Shown: positions 8,580 through 17,816 of the stretch, in pieces
Numbering within the stretch: the stretch's first letter is position 1
Layout of the letters: every line of letters starts with the position of its first letter
Source: Desulfospira joergensenii DSM 10085
GTDB taxonomy: Bacteria; Desulfobacterota; Desulfobacteria; Desulfobacterales; Desulfobacteraceae
Direction: 5' to 3'
DNA length: 64,000 bases
Assembly: GCF_000420085.1 (NCBI RefSeq)
Contig: NZ_ATUG01000001.1
Location: 1,364,001 to 1,428,000 of the forward strand
Made by a program: the position numbers and the translations under genes
Notes under the pieces: generated by a model
What the model was told of the DNA's origin: nothing
Seen by the model: only the letters and a program-made list of their open reading frames with translations
The model's database searches: none

Positions 8580-9968
8580 TTATTTTTGCTGGGATTTCAT
8601 CTTTAAAAGCCGCTTGCTCAGGGCCTGCTGGGAGATTCCCAGGATCTTTGCCGCGGCAGACTGGTTTCCCCCGGTCTGCTCCATGGCCCTTTCCACCAGC
8701 TCCATGGAAGCCTGTTTCAGGGTGGGCAAATCGCCCTCTGGGTCGTCCTCTCTAACCGACGGGGATGCTGAATCCGACAGTCCCTTAAAAAGATCCGCCG
8801 TGATGGGGCCGGTTTTATAGCGGGACAGGGCATCATGAACCATGGATTTGAGCTCCCGGATATTCCCCTTGAACGGATACTTCTCCATCTGTTCAATCAG
8901 AGTTTTGGGGATATCCGGAACCGGTTTGTCCAGTTCATCTGCTGCCTGGCAGACAAACCGGTCCAGGAGCAGGGGCAGGTCCAGGAGGCGTTCCCGCAAG
9001 GGGGGAAGGGTCAGGGTATGGGTGGACAGCCTGTAGATAAGGTCTTTTCTGAAAACCCCTTTTTTTTCAAGGGCCCAGAGATCCAGGTTGGTGGAGGCGA
9101 TGATCCTCACGTCTGAACGCCGGGTCTGGTCAGATCCCAGGGGCAGGTATTCCCCCTCCTGGAGAAGGCGGAGCAGTTTGACCTGGGAGCCCAGGGCCAG
9201 GTCCCCGATCTCGTCCAGGAACAGGGTACCGGCGGCTGCCTGCTCGATGAGGCCGGGCCTGGATTTTTCCGCTCCGGTAAATGCGCCCTTGAGGTGGCCG
9301 AACAGGGTATCGGAAAACACGTTGTCGTCCAGGCCGGCCACATTGACCACCACCAGTTTCCCCTTTCTCTGGCTCAGGGTGTGGATGGACCGGCCCACTA
9401 GCTCCTTTCCCACCCCGGTTTCCCCGAAGATCAGCACCGGCTGGGAAGAGGGGGAAATGGCCTCGATATAGTGAAAGATGGAATGCATCTTCTCATCCTG
9501 GGTGATAATATGGCGGAAGGCCTTTGGATTCTTGACCTGGTCAAACAGATCCCTGGGCAGGGATCCGCTGCCGCCCTCCATGTTCTCATCCATGGCTTTT
9601 TTGACCACGGCCAGGAGTTTTTCCTCTTCCACGGGCTTGACCAGGTAGTCCATGGCCCCCATTTTCATGCAGTTGACCGCCGTATCCACATCAATGGTCC
9701 CGGTGAGCACAATCACCGGTATTCTGGGCCAGGTTTTCCGGATAATTTTTAAGAGCCGCCCGCCGTTGATGTGGGGCATGTTCAGATCCAGGAGAATCAG
9801 GCCGGGGATCTGACGTTCCATCCGGCGGATCACGTCCCGGGAATCGCCGATGGTGACGATATTGTCCAGTCCCGCCATTCTGAGAGTCGTATCCACGGCC
9901 ATCAGGATTTCAGGCTCATCGTCCACAACAAAAATGGGGCGGTCCATGGCTAGGGCTTTTTCTGTCAT
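8580..9968 (-). CDS. NtrC/DctD-family sigma-54-dependent response regulator
   Basis: This 462-residue protein has three parts. The first is a receiver (about 10-125; acidic DDE pocket, phospho-Asp in ILLDLNMP, Lys in LVKPVEEE). The second is an AAA+ domain (about 150-385; Walker A GETGVGKE, the sigma-54 contact loop GAFTGA, Walker B LFLDEIGDL). The third is a C-terminal Fis-type HTH (GGNQSAAAKILGISQQALSKRL). The partner histidine kinase is encoded about 100 bp upstream in the same direction. Its likely targets are the three ACAAC-N4-GTTGT sites just past its own stop codon, controlling the carrier/acs operon. The stimulus is not evident from the sequence. Confidence 0.93.
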   Translation of the reverse strand: MTEKALAMDRPIFVVDDEPEILMAVDTTLRMAGLDNIVTIGDSRDVIRRMERQIPGLILLDLNMPHINGGRLLKIIRKTWPRIPVIVLTGTIDVDTAVNCMKMGAMDYLVKPVEEEKLLAVVKKAMDENMEGGSGSLPRDLFDQVKNPKAFRHIITQDEKMHSIFHYIEAISPSSQPVLIFGETGVGKELVGRSIHTLSQRKGKLVVVNVAGLDDNVFSDTLFGHLKGAFTGAEKSRPGLIEQAAAGTLFLDEIGDLALGSQVKLLRLLQEGEYLPLGSDQTRRSDVRIIASTNLDLWALEKKGVFRKDLIYRLSTHTLTLPPLRERLLDLPLLLDRFVCQAADELDKPVPDIPKTLIEQMEKYPFKGNIRELKSMVHDALSRYKTGPITADLFKGLSDSASPSVREDDPEGDLPTLKQASMELVERAMEQTGGNQSAAAKILGISQQALSKRLLKMKSQQK

Positions 9969-10074
9969 ATACCTGTTCCGGTGTTAATATATGGGAGATG
10001 GAGTTTGAGCGGGGAGATCCGGGATTCTGGTGCAATCATTTTCATCTCATGACTCATATCCTTTATCTCATAAC

Positions 10075-11568
10075 TCATTTAAGGTCCAAGGGCAAGAGGA
10101 TCCTGGCAGTCAGTCCCTGCCCCGGGACAGAGGAGAACTCGAGCATTCCCCCGTGGTCGGAAATAATTTTTTCCGAAATGGAAAGCCCCAGGCCCGTGCC
10201 CCCCTCATCCCTCCGGGTGGTAAAAAAGGGATCCTTCATCCGCTTCAGATCCCCGGGGGAGACCCCGGGGCCGGTATCGGCGATCTCAATGACCAGGAAA
10301 CCCCCTTCCCGGTCTGCAAAGGTGGCTGCCCGGATGGCCTGATCCGGATTCTCCAGGGCCTGGGCGGCATTGACAATCAGATTGATCACCACCTGCTGGA
10401 GTTTTTGAAAATTGCCCCGCACCCCGGGCAGGTTTTCTTTACACTCCACAGAAAGATTTCGGGTGGCCTTTTTAACAATGGAGGCGGTCAGGTCCAGGGA
10501 TTTTTCAACCAGCTGGCTCACATCGATATCATGGTCCATATCCCCGGAAACGGGCCGAGAAAAGTCCTTGAGCTCCGAAATGATTCTCTTGATCCGGATG
10601 GAGCCGTCCTCAATGGCGGCCAGCATCAGGTCGATGCGCTTCCTCAGATCAGAATAGGCCATGTTGCAGACCCTGGCCCCGGGGTCCTGCTCAAAGTGAT
10701 TGTCCAGAACCGGCAAAAAAGACTTCCAGGCCTTTTTCAAATTGGGCGCGTTGAGCATGAGGGAGGTGGCCGGATTGTTGATTTCATGGGCCACCCCGGC
10801 CACCAGAATTCCGAGGGAACTCATCTTATCCGCCTGGAGGAGCTGTTTTTCCCTCAAAAGAGACTGGGCCGTGGCACGCACCCTTTCCTGTTTTTCCTTG
10901 GCCGCCTCCCGGATAATATAAAAGGAAAGACAGAGGGCCAGGGCCATGATCCCCAGACAAGTCCAGGTCAGATGCCGGGTGATTTTGGAAATCTGGGCCC
11001 TCACATCCTCCACGTAAATGCCCGTGCCGATGATCCAGCCCCAGGGCTGGAAACCTTTGACATAGGAGATCTTGGGGACAATTCTGTCCGAATCCTCTTT
11101 CCACTGCCATAGATAATCCACAAACCCGGCATCCCTTTCTTTCACAAGCTCCACCATCTCCCTGAACAGATACTTGCCTGCCAGATCCTGGAATCCGGCA
11201 ATATCCTTGCCCACCAGATCCGGACGGTAGGGGTGCATGACCATTACCGGTCCCATGTCGTTTATCCAGAAATAGTCCTTGAGGTCCGCTCCGTAGCGCA
11301 GATGCCTCAGATGTCTGATGGCCTCTGCCCTGGCCTCTGCCGGGGAGATCATTCCCTGGCCGGCCCTGTCGTGATACAGGGATAGAATGGACCAGGCACT
11401 CTCGGTCAAATGCATAATATTCTCCCGTTTGCCCTCCATCATATTCTCTTCCAGCATGGGGATGACCAGCAAAAATATGGTCATGCTGAAGAGAACAATG
11501 GTCAGTCCCACGGGTATGATGATCCGAACAGGAAGAGTGTGGGACCCTGTGTTCTGGTGTTCCGGCAA
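10075..11568 (-). CDS. Membrane histidine kinase with periplasmic Cache sensor
   Basis: The 497-residue kinase has a TM segment at about 13-35 and a periplasmic single-Cache domain (about 40-190; DYFWINDMGPVMVMHP and FQPWGWIIGTGIYVEDV are typical). A second TM follows at about 195-215. The DHp domain has HEINNP, and the HATPase domain has NLIVNAAQA, ADTGPGVSPGD and GGTGLGLSISEKI. Cache domains of this type often bind small carboxylates, in keeping with the acetate genes it appears to control through the neighbouring NtrC-type regulator. No receiver or PAS domain is fused. Confidence 0.9.
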   Translation of the reverse strand: MPEHQNTGSHTLPVRIIIPVGLTIVLFSMTIFLLVIPMLEENMMEGKRENIMHLTESAWSILSLYHDRAGQGMISPAEARAEAIRHLRHLRYGADLKDYFWINDMGPVMVMHPYRPDLVGKDIAGFQDLAGKYLFREMVELVKERDAGFVDYLWQWKEDSDRIVPKISYVKGFQPWGWIIGTGIYVEDVRAQISKITRHLTWTCLGIMALALCLSFYIIREAAKEKQERVRATAQSLLREKQLLQADKMSSLGILVAGVAHEINNPATSLMLNAPNLKKAWKSFLPVLDNHFEQDPGARVCNMAYSDLRKRIDLMLAAIEDGSIRIKRIISELKDFSRPVSGDMDHDIDVSQLVEKSLDLTASIVKKATRNLSVECKENLPGVRGNFQKLQQVVINLIVNAAQALENPDQAIRAATFADREGGFLVIEIADTGPGVSPGDLKRMKDPFFTTRRDEGGTGLGLSISEKIISDHGGMLEFSSVPGQGLTARILLPLDLK

Positions 11569-11783
11569 AAACGACCTCCGATGATCTTAAATTGGAAATA
11601 ATTTTTTTTGACTTTCTGCAGCCATACTGGATTTGAATAGTCAATGAAAAGAATATAGTCAAGGAATTATAGGGGATAGAAAACCCGGGGCATTTTAAAA
11701 ACTTCCTGGATTTCAAATGAATTCCCTTTTTTTTATTGCTTGATCTGATTTCATCCTTCTGGTACAAAAAGTCAGGGATTTTC

Positions 11784-11845
11784 GGGGATGGAGTCCCCCA
11801 CAGGGCCTGCGTCCCTGCAAACCGCTTTTGGCTGATGACTCCTGT
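11784..11845 (+). promoter_or_regulatory. Fluoride riboswitch (crcB motif) aptamer
   Basis: The stretch shows the crcB-motif hallmarks in order: GGGGATGG, a small hairpin region, the segment AAACCGC, and the conserved 3' element GGCTGATGACTCCTG. It lies about 125 bp upstream of crcB and is followed by a strong intrinsic terminator. This is the expected layout for a switch that relieves termination when fluoride is bound. Confidence 0.9.
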
Positions 11846-11881
11846 CGGCACTAGTCGCGGTGGGAGTTATTTGGTAATATT

Positions 11882-11908
11882 AACCCGCGAGCAGGCGGGT
11901 TTTTTTTA
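11882..11908 (+). terminator. Expression-platform terminator of the fluoride riboswitch
   Basis: AACCCGC (11882-11888) pairs with GCGGGTT (11895-11901) and runs into eight T residues. It lies between the aptamer and crcB, so it should be the regulated terminator. Confidence 0.85.
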
Positions 11909-11967
11909 TTGCCTTTTCCGGGCCGCATGTTTCAATCCGATGGTATAACAGTTTTAAGGGCTGGGAA

Positions 11968-12345
11968 ATGATGTTTAAAATTTTGCTCGTCATGATCGGT
12001 GGCAGCTTGGGCGCGATCAGTCGCTATGGAATAAGTTTGCTCGGCGTAAAATTGGGCGGGAGTCATTTCCCCTGGGGGACCATGGCCGCCAATCTCTTGG
12101 GCTGTTTTCTGGTTGGTTTGATTTTTTCCCTTGCTGACAGGAGCCGCATTTTAAGCCCGGACGTTCGACTGTTCATCATCACCGGGTATCTGGGCGCTTT
12201 GACCACCTTCTCTTCTTTTGCGCTGGAATCGGTCAACATCGCCCGTGACGGAACAAATTTCCTGTTCATTGCAAATATCCTTGTCAATAATATCGGCGGC
12301 TTGTTCCTGGCATTTCTGGGGATCTGGCTGGGACGGCTGATCTGA
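11968..12345 (+). CDS. crcB: Fluoride channel CrcB/Fluc
   Basis: The 125-residue protein with four hydrophobic segments has the Fluc signatures GGSLGAISRYG at the N-terminus, the WGTMAANLLGCFLVG pore segment, and GYLGALTTFSSFALE containing the conserved Phe residues that line the fluoride path. Fluc proteins dimerise in antiparallel fashion and let F- leak out of the cell. The gene is the first behind a fluoride riboswitch and is followed 15 nt later by a DUF190/CBS gene. Two adjacent ATGs exist (11968, 11971); the choice is uncertain. Confidence 0.95.
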   Translation: MMFKILLVMIGGSLGAISRYGISLLGVKLGGSHFPWGTMAANLLGCFLVGLIFSLADRSRILSPDVRLFIITGYLGALTTFSSFALESVNIARDGTNFLFIANILVNNIGGLFLAFLGIWLGRLI

Positions 12346-12360
12346 TCCACGGAGGAGATG

Positions 12361-13644
12361 ATGCTGAATTATAAATCGATTGATATTTTTACCAACGAAG
12401 AAGCCCGGTATCAGTCGCAACCTGTCTCAGACGCGGTCATCGAATTTGTTCAGAATCTCAAAATCGCGGCAAGATGCCACGTAACCAAAGGGACAGACGG
12501 ATGTTATGAAAACGGAGAGGTGGTCACCCGGCGCCTGGAGATTTTGTCGTTTAACATGCCGGTGCGCATTTACATCATTCTGCCCGAGGCGGAAGTTGAG
12601 CGTGTATTGCCGACGATCACTGAAATGATCACCGACGGTATCGTTGCAATTCACGATTTAAAGGTTGTCAGCCACCGTGCACGAAACTCTTTTTTCCCAC
12701 GTCAGGTCCGGGTCCGGGATGCCATGACACGTGATCCGAAATCGGTTTCGTCTGCCAGCTTTCTGGATGAAGCTGCCCAGCTGCTCCTTTCTTCGATATT
12801 CACGGGCTTGCCGGTTGTGGATGAATCGGCCAAACCCATTGGCATGATCACCCAGGGAGATCTTATCAAACGGGGTGGAATGCCGATTCGCCTCGGTTTC
12901 CTGGCTGAATCAGACCCGAAAGAACAGGACAGCATATTGACCGCCCTGGGCCGAAAACAGGCCGCGGATGTGATGACCCGGCCGGTGATTACCATTGAAG
13001 AAGATTGCCGGCTCATTGAAGCCGTCGACCTGATGCTGAAAAAAGGAACCAAACGACTGCCGGTGGTGGACAAGGCAGGCCGTTTGACCGGCATATTGTC
13101 CCGGCTAGATGTATTCAAGACAGTGATGAAGGAAGCCCCGGACTGGAACACTTTCCGGGCGCAGCAGGTACGGGTGGAAAACCTAAGGTATGTTAAGGAT
13201 GTTTTGCGACGGGATTTACAGACGGTTTCCCCTGAGACTGCCGTATGGGAGGTAATTCGGACCATTGATTCAAACGATATCCAGCGGGTGGCCGTGATTG
13301 ATGATAAAAAGAAGCTCCTGGGTATCATCTCGGATTGGGACCTGCTTCGTTTTTTCAAGCGGGATCAGAACGGCGTCTGGGGTCTGATTAAAAAATCATT
13401 CTTTTTTATCCATACCAACACCTGCGATGATGAACTTCGAGAGTGCTTAAGCGGTATCACCGCAGCAACTGCCATGAATACCGATCTGGTCACGGTCCGT
13501 GAAGACGCCTTGCTCGAAGAGGCCATCGGGATCATGACGGAAAAAGCGCTCAAGCGCCTTCCGGTAGTCGATGAACAGGGTCGGTTTGCAGGAATGATCA
13601 GCCGGGATTCCCTGCTGCGTACCGGATTTGCAGGTGAAGCGTGA
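12361..13644 (+). CDS. DUF190 plus four CBS domains, fluoride-regulon protein
   Basis: The 427-residue soluble protein has an N-terminal DUF190 domain (about 1-105). Two tandem CBS pairs follow (about 118-260 and 275-425), seen as repeated VRDAMTRDPKSV, AADVMTRPVITI, LRRDLQTVSPET and MNTDLVTVRE segments, each with a PVVDE/K or AVIDD strand. CBS pairs bind adenine nucleotides. DUF190 proteins commonly sit next to crcB and are presumed to help regulate fluoride export. Of two adjacent ATGs, the second (12361) is better spaced from GGAGGAG. The biochemical role is unproven. Confidence 0.8.
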   Translation: MLNYKSIDIFTNEEARYQSQPVSDAVIEFVQNLKIAARCHVTKGTDGCYENGEVVTRRLEILSFNMPVRIYIILPEAEVERVLPTITEMITDGIVAIHDLKVVSHRARNSFFPRQVRVRDAMTRDPKSVSSASFLDEAAQLLLSSIFTGLPVVDESAKPIGMITQGDLIKRGGMPIRLGFLAESDPKEQDSILTALGRKQAADVMTRPVITIEEDCRLIEAVDLMLKKGTKRLPVVDKAGRLTGILSRLDVFKTVMKEAPDWNTFRAQQVRVENLRYVKDVLRRDLQTVSPETAVWEVIRTIDSNDIQRVAVIDDKKKLLGIISDWDLLRFFKRDQNGVWGLIKKSFFFIHTNTCDDELRECLSGITAATAMNTDLVTVREDALLEEAIGIMTEKALKRLPVVDEQGRFAGMISRDSLLRTGFAGEA

Positions 13645-13815
13645 AAGCGGATATCCATCGGTGTCAAAGGGCCGCACCCGGTTTCAGAGATTTACAGGGG
13701 CGTCCATTTCATGGGCCGGCAGATTCAGGAAACGGCGACCGAAGTCTCAATGACCGAACAATATTATGAAATTCAAGAGGATTGACTGATCAATGAATTC
13801 TTTTGGGGATAACCG

Positions 13816-14208
13816 TTGAAACCCTTGGTTCACCACTTCACGGCCCAGATCTACTACGAAGACACGGACCATTCCGGGGTCGTCTACCATGCCAATTACC
13901 TGAAATTCTTTGAACGGGCCAGGGAGGACGTCATCGGGGTGGACGCCCTTTCAAGGATGTGGCACAAGGACGGCATCGGATTCGCCGTTTACAAGGCCTC
14001 CCTTTCCTATCATGACGGAGCCGTTTTCGGCGATGTTCTGGACATCCGGACCACCTGGGAGAAACAGGGCGAATACAGGGTTATTTTTTTTCATGAAGCC
14101 TGGCGCCCGGAAGGAAAAAAACCCGCCGTAACCTGCGAACTTGAGCTGGTCTGCCTGGGTCCGGGGAAAAAACTCATCCCCATTCCCACCCTTGAATTTC
14201 TCAACTGA
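13816..14208 (+). CDS. YbgC-family acyl-CoA thioesterase (hot-dog fold)
   Basis: The 130-residue protein has the 4-hydroxybenzoyl-CoA-thioesterase-like motif YYEDTDHSGVVYHANYLKFFERARED, whose Asp is the catalytic residue in YbgC proteins. The length fits a single hot-dog domain. YbgC enzymes hydrolyse short acyl-CoA and acyl-ACP. The best start is a TTG at 13816 preceded by GGGGA. It lies alone, with no tol-pal genes beside it. The substrate is unknown. Confidence 0.85.
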   Translation: MKPLVHHFTAQIYYEDTDHSGVVYHANYLKFFERAREDVIGVDALSRMWHKDGIGFAVYKASLSYHDGAVFGDVLDIRTTWEKQGEYRVIFFHEAWRPEGKKPAVTCELELVCLGPGKKLIPIPTLEFLN

Positions 14209-14352
14209 TTCCCTGCTCCCATATTCAATGAAACCATCCGGTTTCCCAGGATTTTCTCTTCCTGAAGACAGGTTTAACTTATTGTTTTTATAGTCTTTTT
14301 TAAAAACCCACTATACTGCCTTGAAAATCATTAAAATTTTCTATACAAACCG

Positions 14353-14381
14353 TTGACAGTCATAGATTCCCTTTATATACT
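14353..14381 (+). promoter_or_regulatory. Sigma-70 promoter of the hydrogenase operon
   Basis: TTGACA (14353-14358), 17 bp, then TATACT (14376-14381): a near-perfect promoter 89 bp upstream of hysB. The remainder of the 255-bp gap holds no recognised gene. Confidence 0.7.
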
Positions 14382-14469
14382 GGCTTTTCTACTGAATTCA
14401 AACCTGTGCGGGAATGGTTTCCCGGCGGGATAAGCGGAGTTAGACTTTAACAGCATCAAGGAGGTGCCC

Positions 14470-15408
14470 GTGAAAGACGAACAAACGAAAAAAACAGGGG
14501 TTTCCAGGAGGAGCTTTCTGAAAACCGTGACTGGAACAGCTGCCGGGATCGGAATTTCTCAGATGTTCAATCCTGCACTCATCCAGGCCCTTGAAAAAGG
14601 ACTGAAGAGACATCCCGTCCTCTGGGTCCAGGGACAGGGATGTACCGGCTGTTCAGTATCCCTGCTGAACAGTGTTGAGCCCACCATTGCAGATATTCTT
14701 CTCAAGGTGATCAGTCTGCAGTTCAATCCCACTGTCATGGCCAGCGAGGGGGAGATCGCCATGGAAAATCTTTATGCCATTGCCAAAGAGTACAAGGGCA
14801 GGTTCTCCCTTGCCGTTGAAGGAGCCATCCCCACGGCTGCCGACGGCAGATACTGCATTGTAGGCGAAATGAGACACAAGGAAATCACCATGATGGACCT
14901 GGTGCAGGAACTGGCCGCAGACGCCGGTTCGGTTCTGGCCATCGGAACCTGTGCCGCCTACGGCGGAATTCCGGCGGCTGAAGGCAACGTCACCGGCGCC
15001 ACCGGGACCATGGATTTCCTCAAATCCAAGGGAATCACCACTCCCACGGTCAACATTCCGGGCTGTCCGCCCCATCCGGACTGGATTGTCGGCTCCCTGG
15101 TCCATCTTCTGACCAAGGGTGTTCCCGAGCTGGACGATGCCGGCCGTCCCACACTTTTCTATGGTGAGAACATCCATGACAACTGCCCCAGGCTTGACAT
15201 GTACGATGAAGGAGAAATGGCTGAAATCCTGTCAGATCCCAAAGGCTGCCGCATGGATCTGGGCTGTAAAGGTCCGGACACCTATGCCGACTGCTATAAG
15301 AGGAAATGGAACAGCGGCATGAACTGGTGCGTGGATAATTCCGTCTGCATCGGTTGTGTTGAACCGGGTTTTCCCGACGGATCATCCCCTTTCTATGAAC
15401 CCGCTTAA
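14470..15408 (+). CDS. hysB: [NiFeSe] hydrogenase small subunit, Tat-exported
   Basis: The 312-residue iron-sulfur subunit begins with a Tat signal (VSRRSFLKTVTGTAAG). The proximal-cluster motifs are CTGCSVSLLN, IGTCAAYGG and IPGCPPHPDW. The distal and medial cluster region runs from NCPRLD to CIGCVEPGF. At the medial cluster the segment reads NWCVDN, with Cys where standard [NiFe] enzymes have Pro (NWP). This is the known substitution that makes the medial cluster [4Fe-4S] in NiFeSe enzymes. There is no C-terminal anchor, so the complex should be soluble and periplasmic. GTG at 14470 is preferred over GTG at 14464 because AAGGAGG lies five bases before it. Confidence 0.92.
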   Translation: MKDEQTKKTGVSRRSFLKTVTGTAAGIGISQMFNPALIQALEKGLKRHPVLWVQGQGCTGCSVSLLNSVEPTIADILLKVISLQFNPTVMASEGEIAMENLYAIAKEYKGRFSLAVEGAIPTAADGRYCIVGEMRHKEITMMDLVQELAADAGSVLAIGTCAAYGGIPAAEGNVTGATGTMDFLKSKGITTPTVNIPGCPPHPDWIVGSLVHLLTKGVPELDDAGRPTLFYGENIHDNCPRLDMYDEGEMAEILSDPKGCRMDLGCKGPDTYADCYKRKWNSGMNWCVDNSVCIGCVEPGFPDGSSPFYEPA

Positions 15409-15443
15409 TATCCAGAACTCAATGAAACCAAGGAGGTTTTACT

Positions 15444-16955
15444 ATGGCAGGCTGTAAACCACAGGCTGAACCGGCCCAGGCCGGGAAAAAGATAAAGATC
15501 GGCATTGATCCCGTCACCCGGATCGAGGGCCATCTCAAGGCAGAAGTAGAGGTAAAGGGAGGCAAGGTCGTTGATGCCAGGCTCTCCGGCGGTATGTACC
15601 GCGGTTTTGAACAGATCCTGGTGGGCAGGGATCCCAGGGATGCCACCCAGATCACCCAGAGGATCTGCGGGGTATGCCCCACGGCCCATGCCACGGCATC
15701 GGCCCTGGCCCTGGATGATGCATTCGGCGTGGAACTGACGGAAAACGGAAGAATTGCCAGGAACCTGATCCTGGGCGCCAATTTTCTCCAGTCCCATATC
15801 CTGCATTTCTACCACCTGGCCGCACTCGACTATGTCAACGGTCCGGATACCGCGCCTTTTATCCCCAGATACGCTAAAAATGACGTCCGGGTCCCCAAAG
15901 ATATCAACGACGTGGCCGTGGGCCAATACCTTGAGGCCCTTGAAATGAGGAAGATCTGTCACGAGATGGTCGCTCTTCTGGGCGGAAAGATGCCCCATGT
16001 CCAGGGTATCGTTGTGGGCGGCGCCACCGAGATCCCCACCCGGGAAGCTCTCAACGCCTATGCCGAGCGTTTCAAAAAAGTAAAAGAATTTATCATGAAA
16101 AAATATATCCCCATCGTCTATCTGCTGGCCGGTCCCTACGGAGACCTGCTCAAGACCGGTGTGGGACACAAGAACCTGGTTTCCTGGGGTGTTTTCCAAT
16201 TGGATGCCCAAGGCAATACCCTTCTCAAACCCGGTGTTTACACCGACGGCAAGGACTACCCCGTGGATCCGGCCCTGATCAAGGAGTATGTGAAGTACTC
16301 CTGGTTTGAGGATTCCACCACAGGCCTTAACCCCACCAGGGGAAAAACCCTGCCCAATATCGACAAACCCGGCGCCTACAGCTTTATCAAGGCCCCGAGA
16401 TATAACGGAAAGCCCCATGAAGGCGGTCCCCTTGCCAGAATGTGGGCCACCAACCCCGAGCTGTCCAAGACCGGCCAGGATGCCCTGGGCGTTAAAAAGC
16501 TGCGCGACATCGGCGATGCCTGTTTCTCCATCCTGGGCCGCCATGTGGCAAGGGCTGAAGAGACCGGCCTGGTGGCCATGGCCGTGGAAGAATGGCTGGC
16601 CGCTGCCCAGCCCGGCAAGGAAACCTTTGTTCCGGCCGAGATTCCCCAGTCTGCGGAAGGCCTCGGCATGACAGAGGCTCCCCGGGGCGCCCTGCTCCAC
16701 TACGTGGACATCAAAGACCAGAAGATCTCCAACTACCAGGTAACCTCGGCCACCATCTGGAACGCCAACCCCAGGGACGACATGGGCGTAAGAGGCCCCA
16801 TTGAGGAAGCCCTGATCGGCGTCCCGGTCCCGGATGCGGAGAATCCTGTGAATGTGGGGCGGCTTATCCGCTCCTACGACCCCTGACTGGGCTGTGCCGT
16901 CCACGTGCTGGACGCAGATACTGGTCGGGAAATCAAAGTGGAAGTACCGCTCTGA
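15444..16955 (+). CDS. hysA: [NiFeSe] hydrogenase large subunit with selenocysteine (UGA at 16884)
   Basis: The catalytic subunit has the first ligand motif RICGVCPTAH near residue 73 (C-x2-C). The second motif should be DPCxxCxxH, but here the first Cys codon is TGA (16884-16886). The frame continues LGCAVHVLDADTGR and ends at a second TGA, 16953-16955, giving DPULGCAVH with U as selenocysteine and 503 residues in all. Conventional gene calling stops at 16886 and loses the C-terminal ligands. The tail after His is the part removed by the maturation protease encoded next. The enzyme oxidises or produces H2 in the periplasm. AAGGAGG sits just before the ATG. Confidence 0.93.
16887..16920 (+). 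promoter_or_regulatory. Candidate SECIS hairpin for the hysA UGA
   Basis: Directly 3' of the UGA the mRNA can fold: CGTCCA (16898-16903) pairs with TGGACG (16909-16914) around CGTGC, with a lower CTG/CAG pairing (16892-16894 with 16915-16917) and a bulge. Bacterial SECIS elements sit inside the coding region in this position. SelB binding is inferred. Confidence 0.55.
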
Positions 16956-16980
16956 TTTAAATTTTCAATTATGATAGGAA

Positions 16981-17015
16981 CAAGGGGATGCCCAGGGCAT
17001 CCCCTTGCTCTTTTT
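16981..17015 (+). terminator. Intrinsic terminator after hysA
   Basis: CAAGGGGATGCCC (16981-16993) pairs with GGGCATCCCCTTG (16995-17007) and is followed by CTCTTTTT. It lies between hysA and the protease gene, so it may only reduce read-through. Confidence 0.75.
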
Positions 17016-17087
17016 ACAATCCCGGGATAAAAGAGCAGAAACAGAGAAGACATCTTTCGGCTTTAGACCTGGACAGAGAAAAAAGAG

Positions 17088-17567
17088 ATGAAAAAATTAT
17101 TGGTGCTGGGTGTGGGCAATATCCTTCTCATGGACGAAGGCATGGGCGTTTACGCTGTCCAGGAATTCTGGAAGGAAAAAGAGGACTGGGACGGATCCCT
17201 TGTGGACTTCATTGACGGAGGAACCTTTACCCAGGACATTTTTTATCTCTTTGAAGAGTATGAAAACATCCTGGTCCTGGACATTGTCCGGGCCGGTCAT
17301 GAACCCGGGACCATATACAGCCTGGATGAAGAGGATTTAAGACAGAACGAGAAACAGGTCCTCTCCCTCCACGACATTGATCTTCTCGATTCCCTGGGCA
17401 TGGCCGAGATGAGGGGAAACCGTCCCCGGCTGAAAGTCATCGGGATTGAGCCTGAAAAAATCAACTGGGGAACCGAACCCACCCCAGCCCTGGCCAAAGC
17501 CCTTCCCGATTTTATGGAAGTCGCCAGAAAGCATATCCGGGCCATTCTGGCAGAAAAAAACGGATAA
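17088..17567 (+). CDS. hysD: Hydrogenase maturation endopeptidase (HyaD/HysD type)
   Basis: The 159-residue protein has the family signature LVLGVGNILLMDEGMGVYAVQ, whose Glu binds Ni, with further ligands at DGGT and near the SLHDID segment. These proteases cut the large-subunit precursor just after the His of DPxxxCxxH once Ni is inserted. Here that would release the tail starting VLDADTGR. The gene lies 132 nt behind hysA in the same direction. Only a weak Shine-Dalgarno is visible. Confidence 0.9.
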   Translation: MKKLLVLGVGNILLMDEGMGVYAVQEFWKEKEDWDGSLVDFIDGGTFTQDIFYLFEEYENILVLDIVRAGHEPGTIYSLDEEDLRQNEKQVLSLHDIDLLDSLGMAEMRGNRPRLKVIGIEPEKINWGTEPTPALAKALPDFMEVARKHIRAILAEKNG

Positions 17568-17816
17568 GAAACAACCTTTTTCCCTGCCCTTTCTTATTGG
17601 ACAAAACCCTCTTACAAATCTTTTTCCAACCCTGCAGTTTTTTCTTTTCCTTCCTCTCCCCTTGGGAAATTTTTTCTCCTTTTTTGGTTCCGTCCCGTGG
17701 TTCATGATGATGCCCCGGGCTCTGGTAAAGACGGTTCCCGGGATTCTGTTCAACCGGCATCAAAATTGCTTTTCCCATGAACAGGATACCCCAAACTTCA
17801 ACAAAAAGGAGGAAAA

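Noticed and set aside
10030..11112. 360-codon + strand frame
   Set aside because: Antisense shadow of the histidine kinase gene; Gly/Pro-rich with no domain.
13711..13785. Short frame MGRQIQETATEVSMTEQYYE then IQED
   Set aside because: It has gene-like codons, but it is only 25 residues with no Shine-Dalgarno; possibly a C-terminal remnant. Not enough to call.
16884..16886. TGA as the true end of hysA
   Set aside because: Stopping here would remove the conserved C-terminal Cys and His; the continuing frame encodes them exactly.
15405..16904. 499-codon open frame on the minus strand
   Set aside because: It lies fully antisense to hysA; its composition is the mirror of hydrogenase codons and it has no start site or family resemblance.
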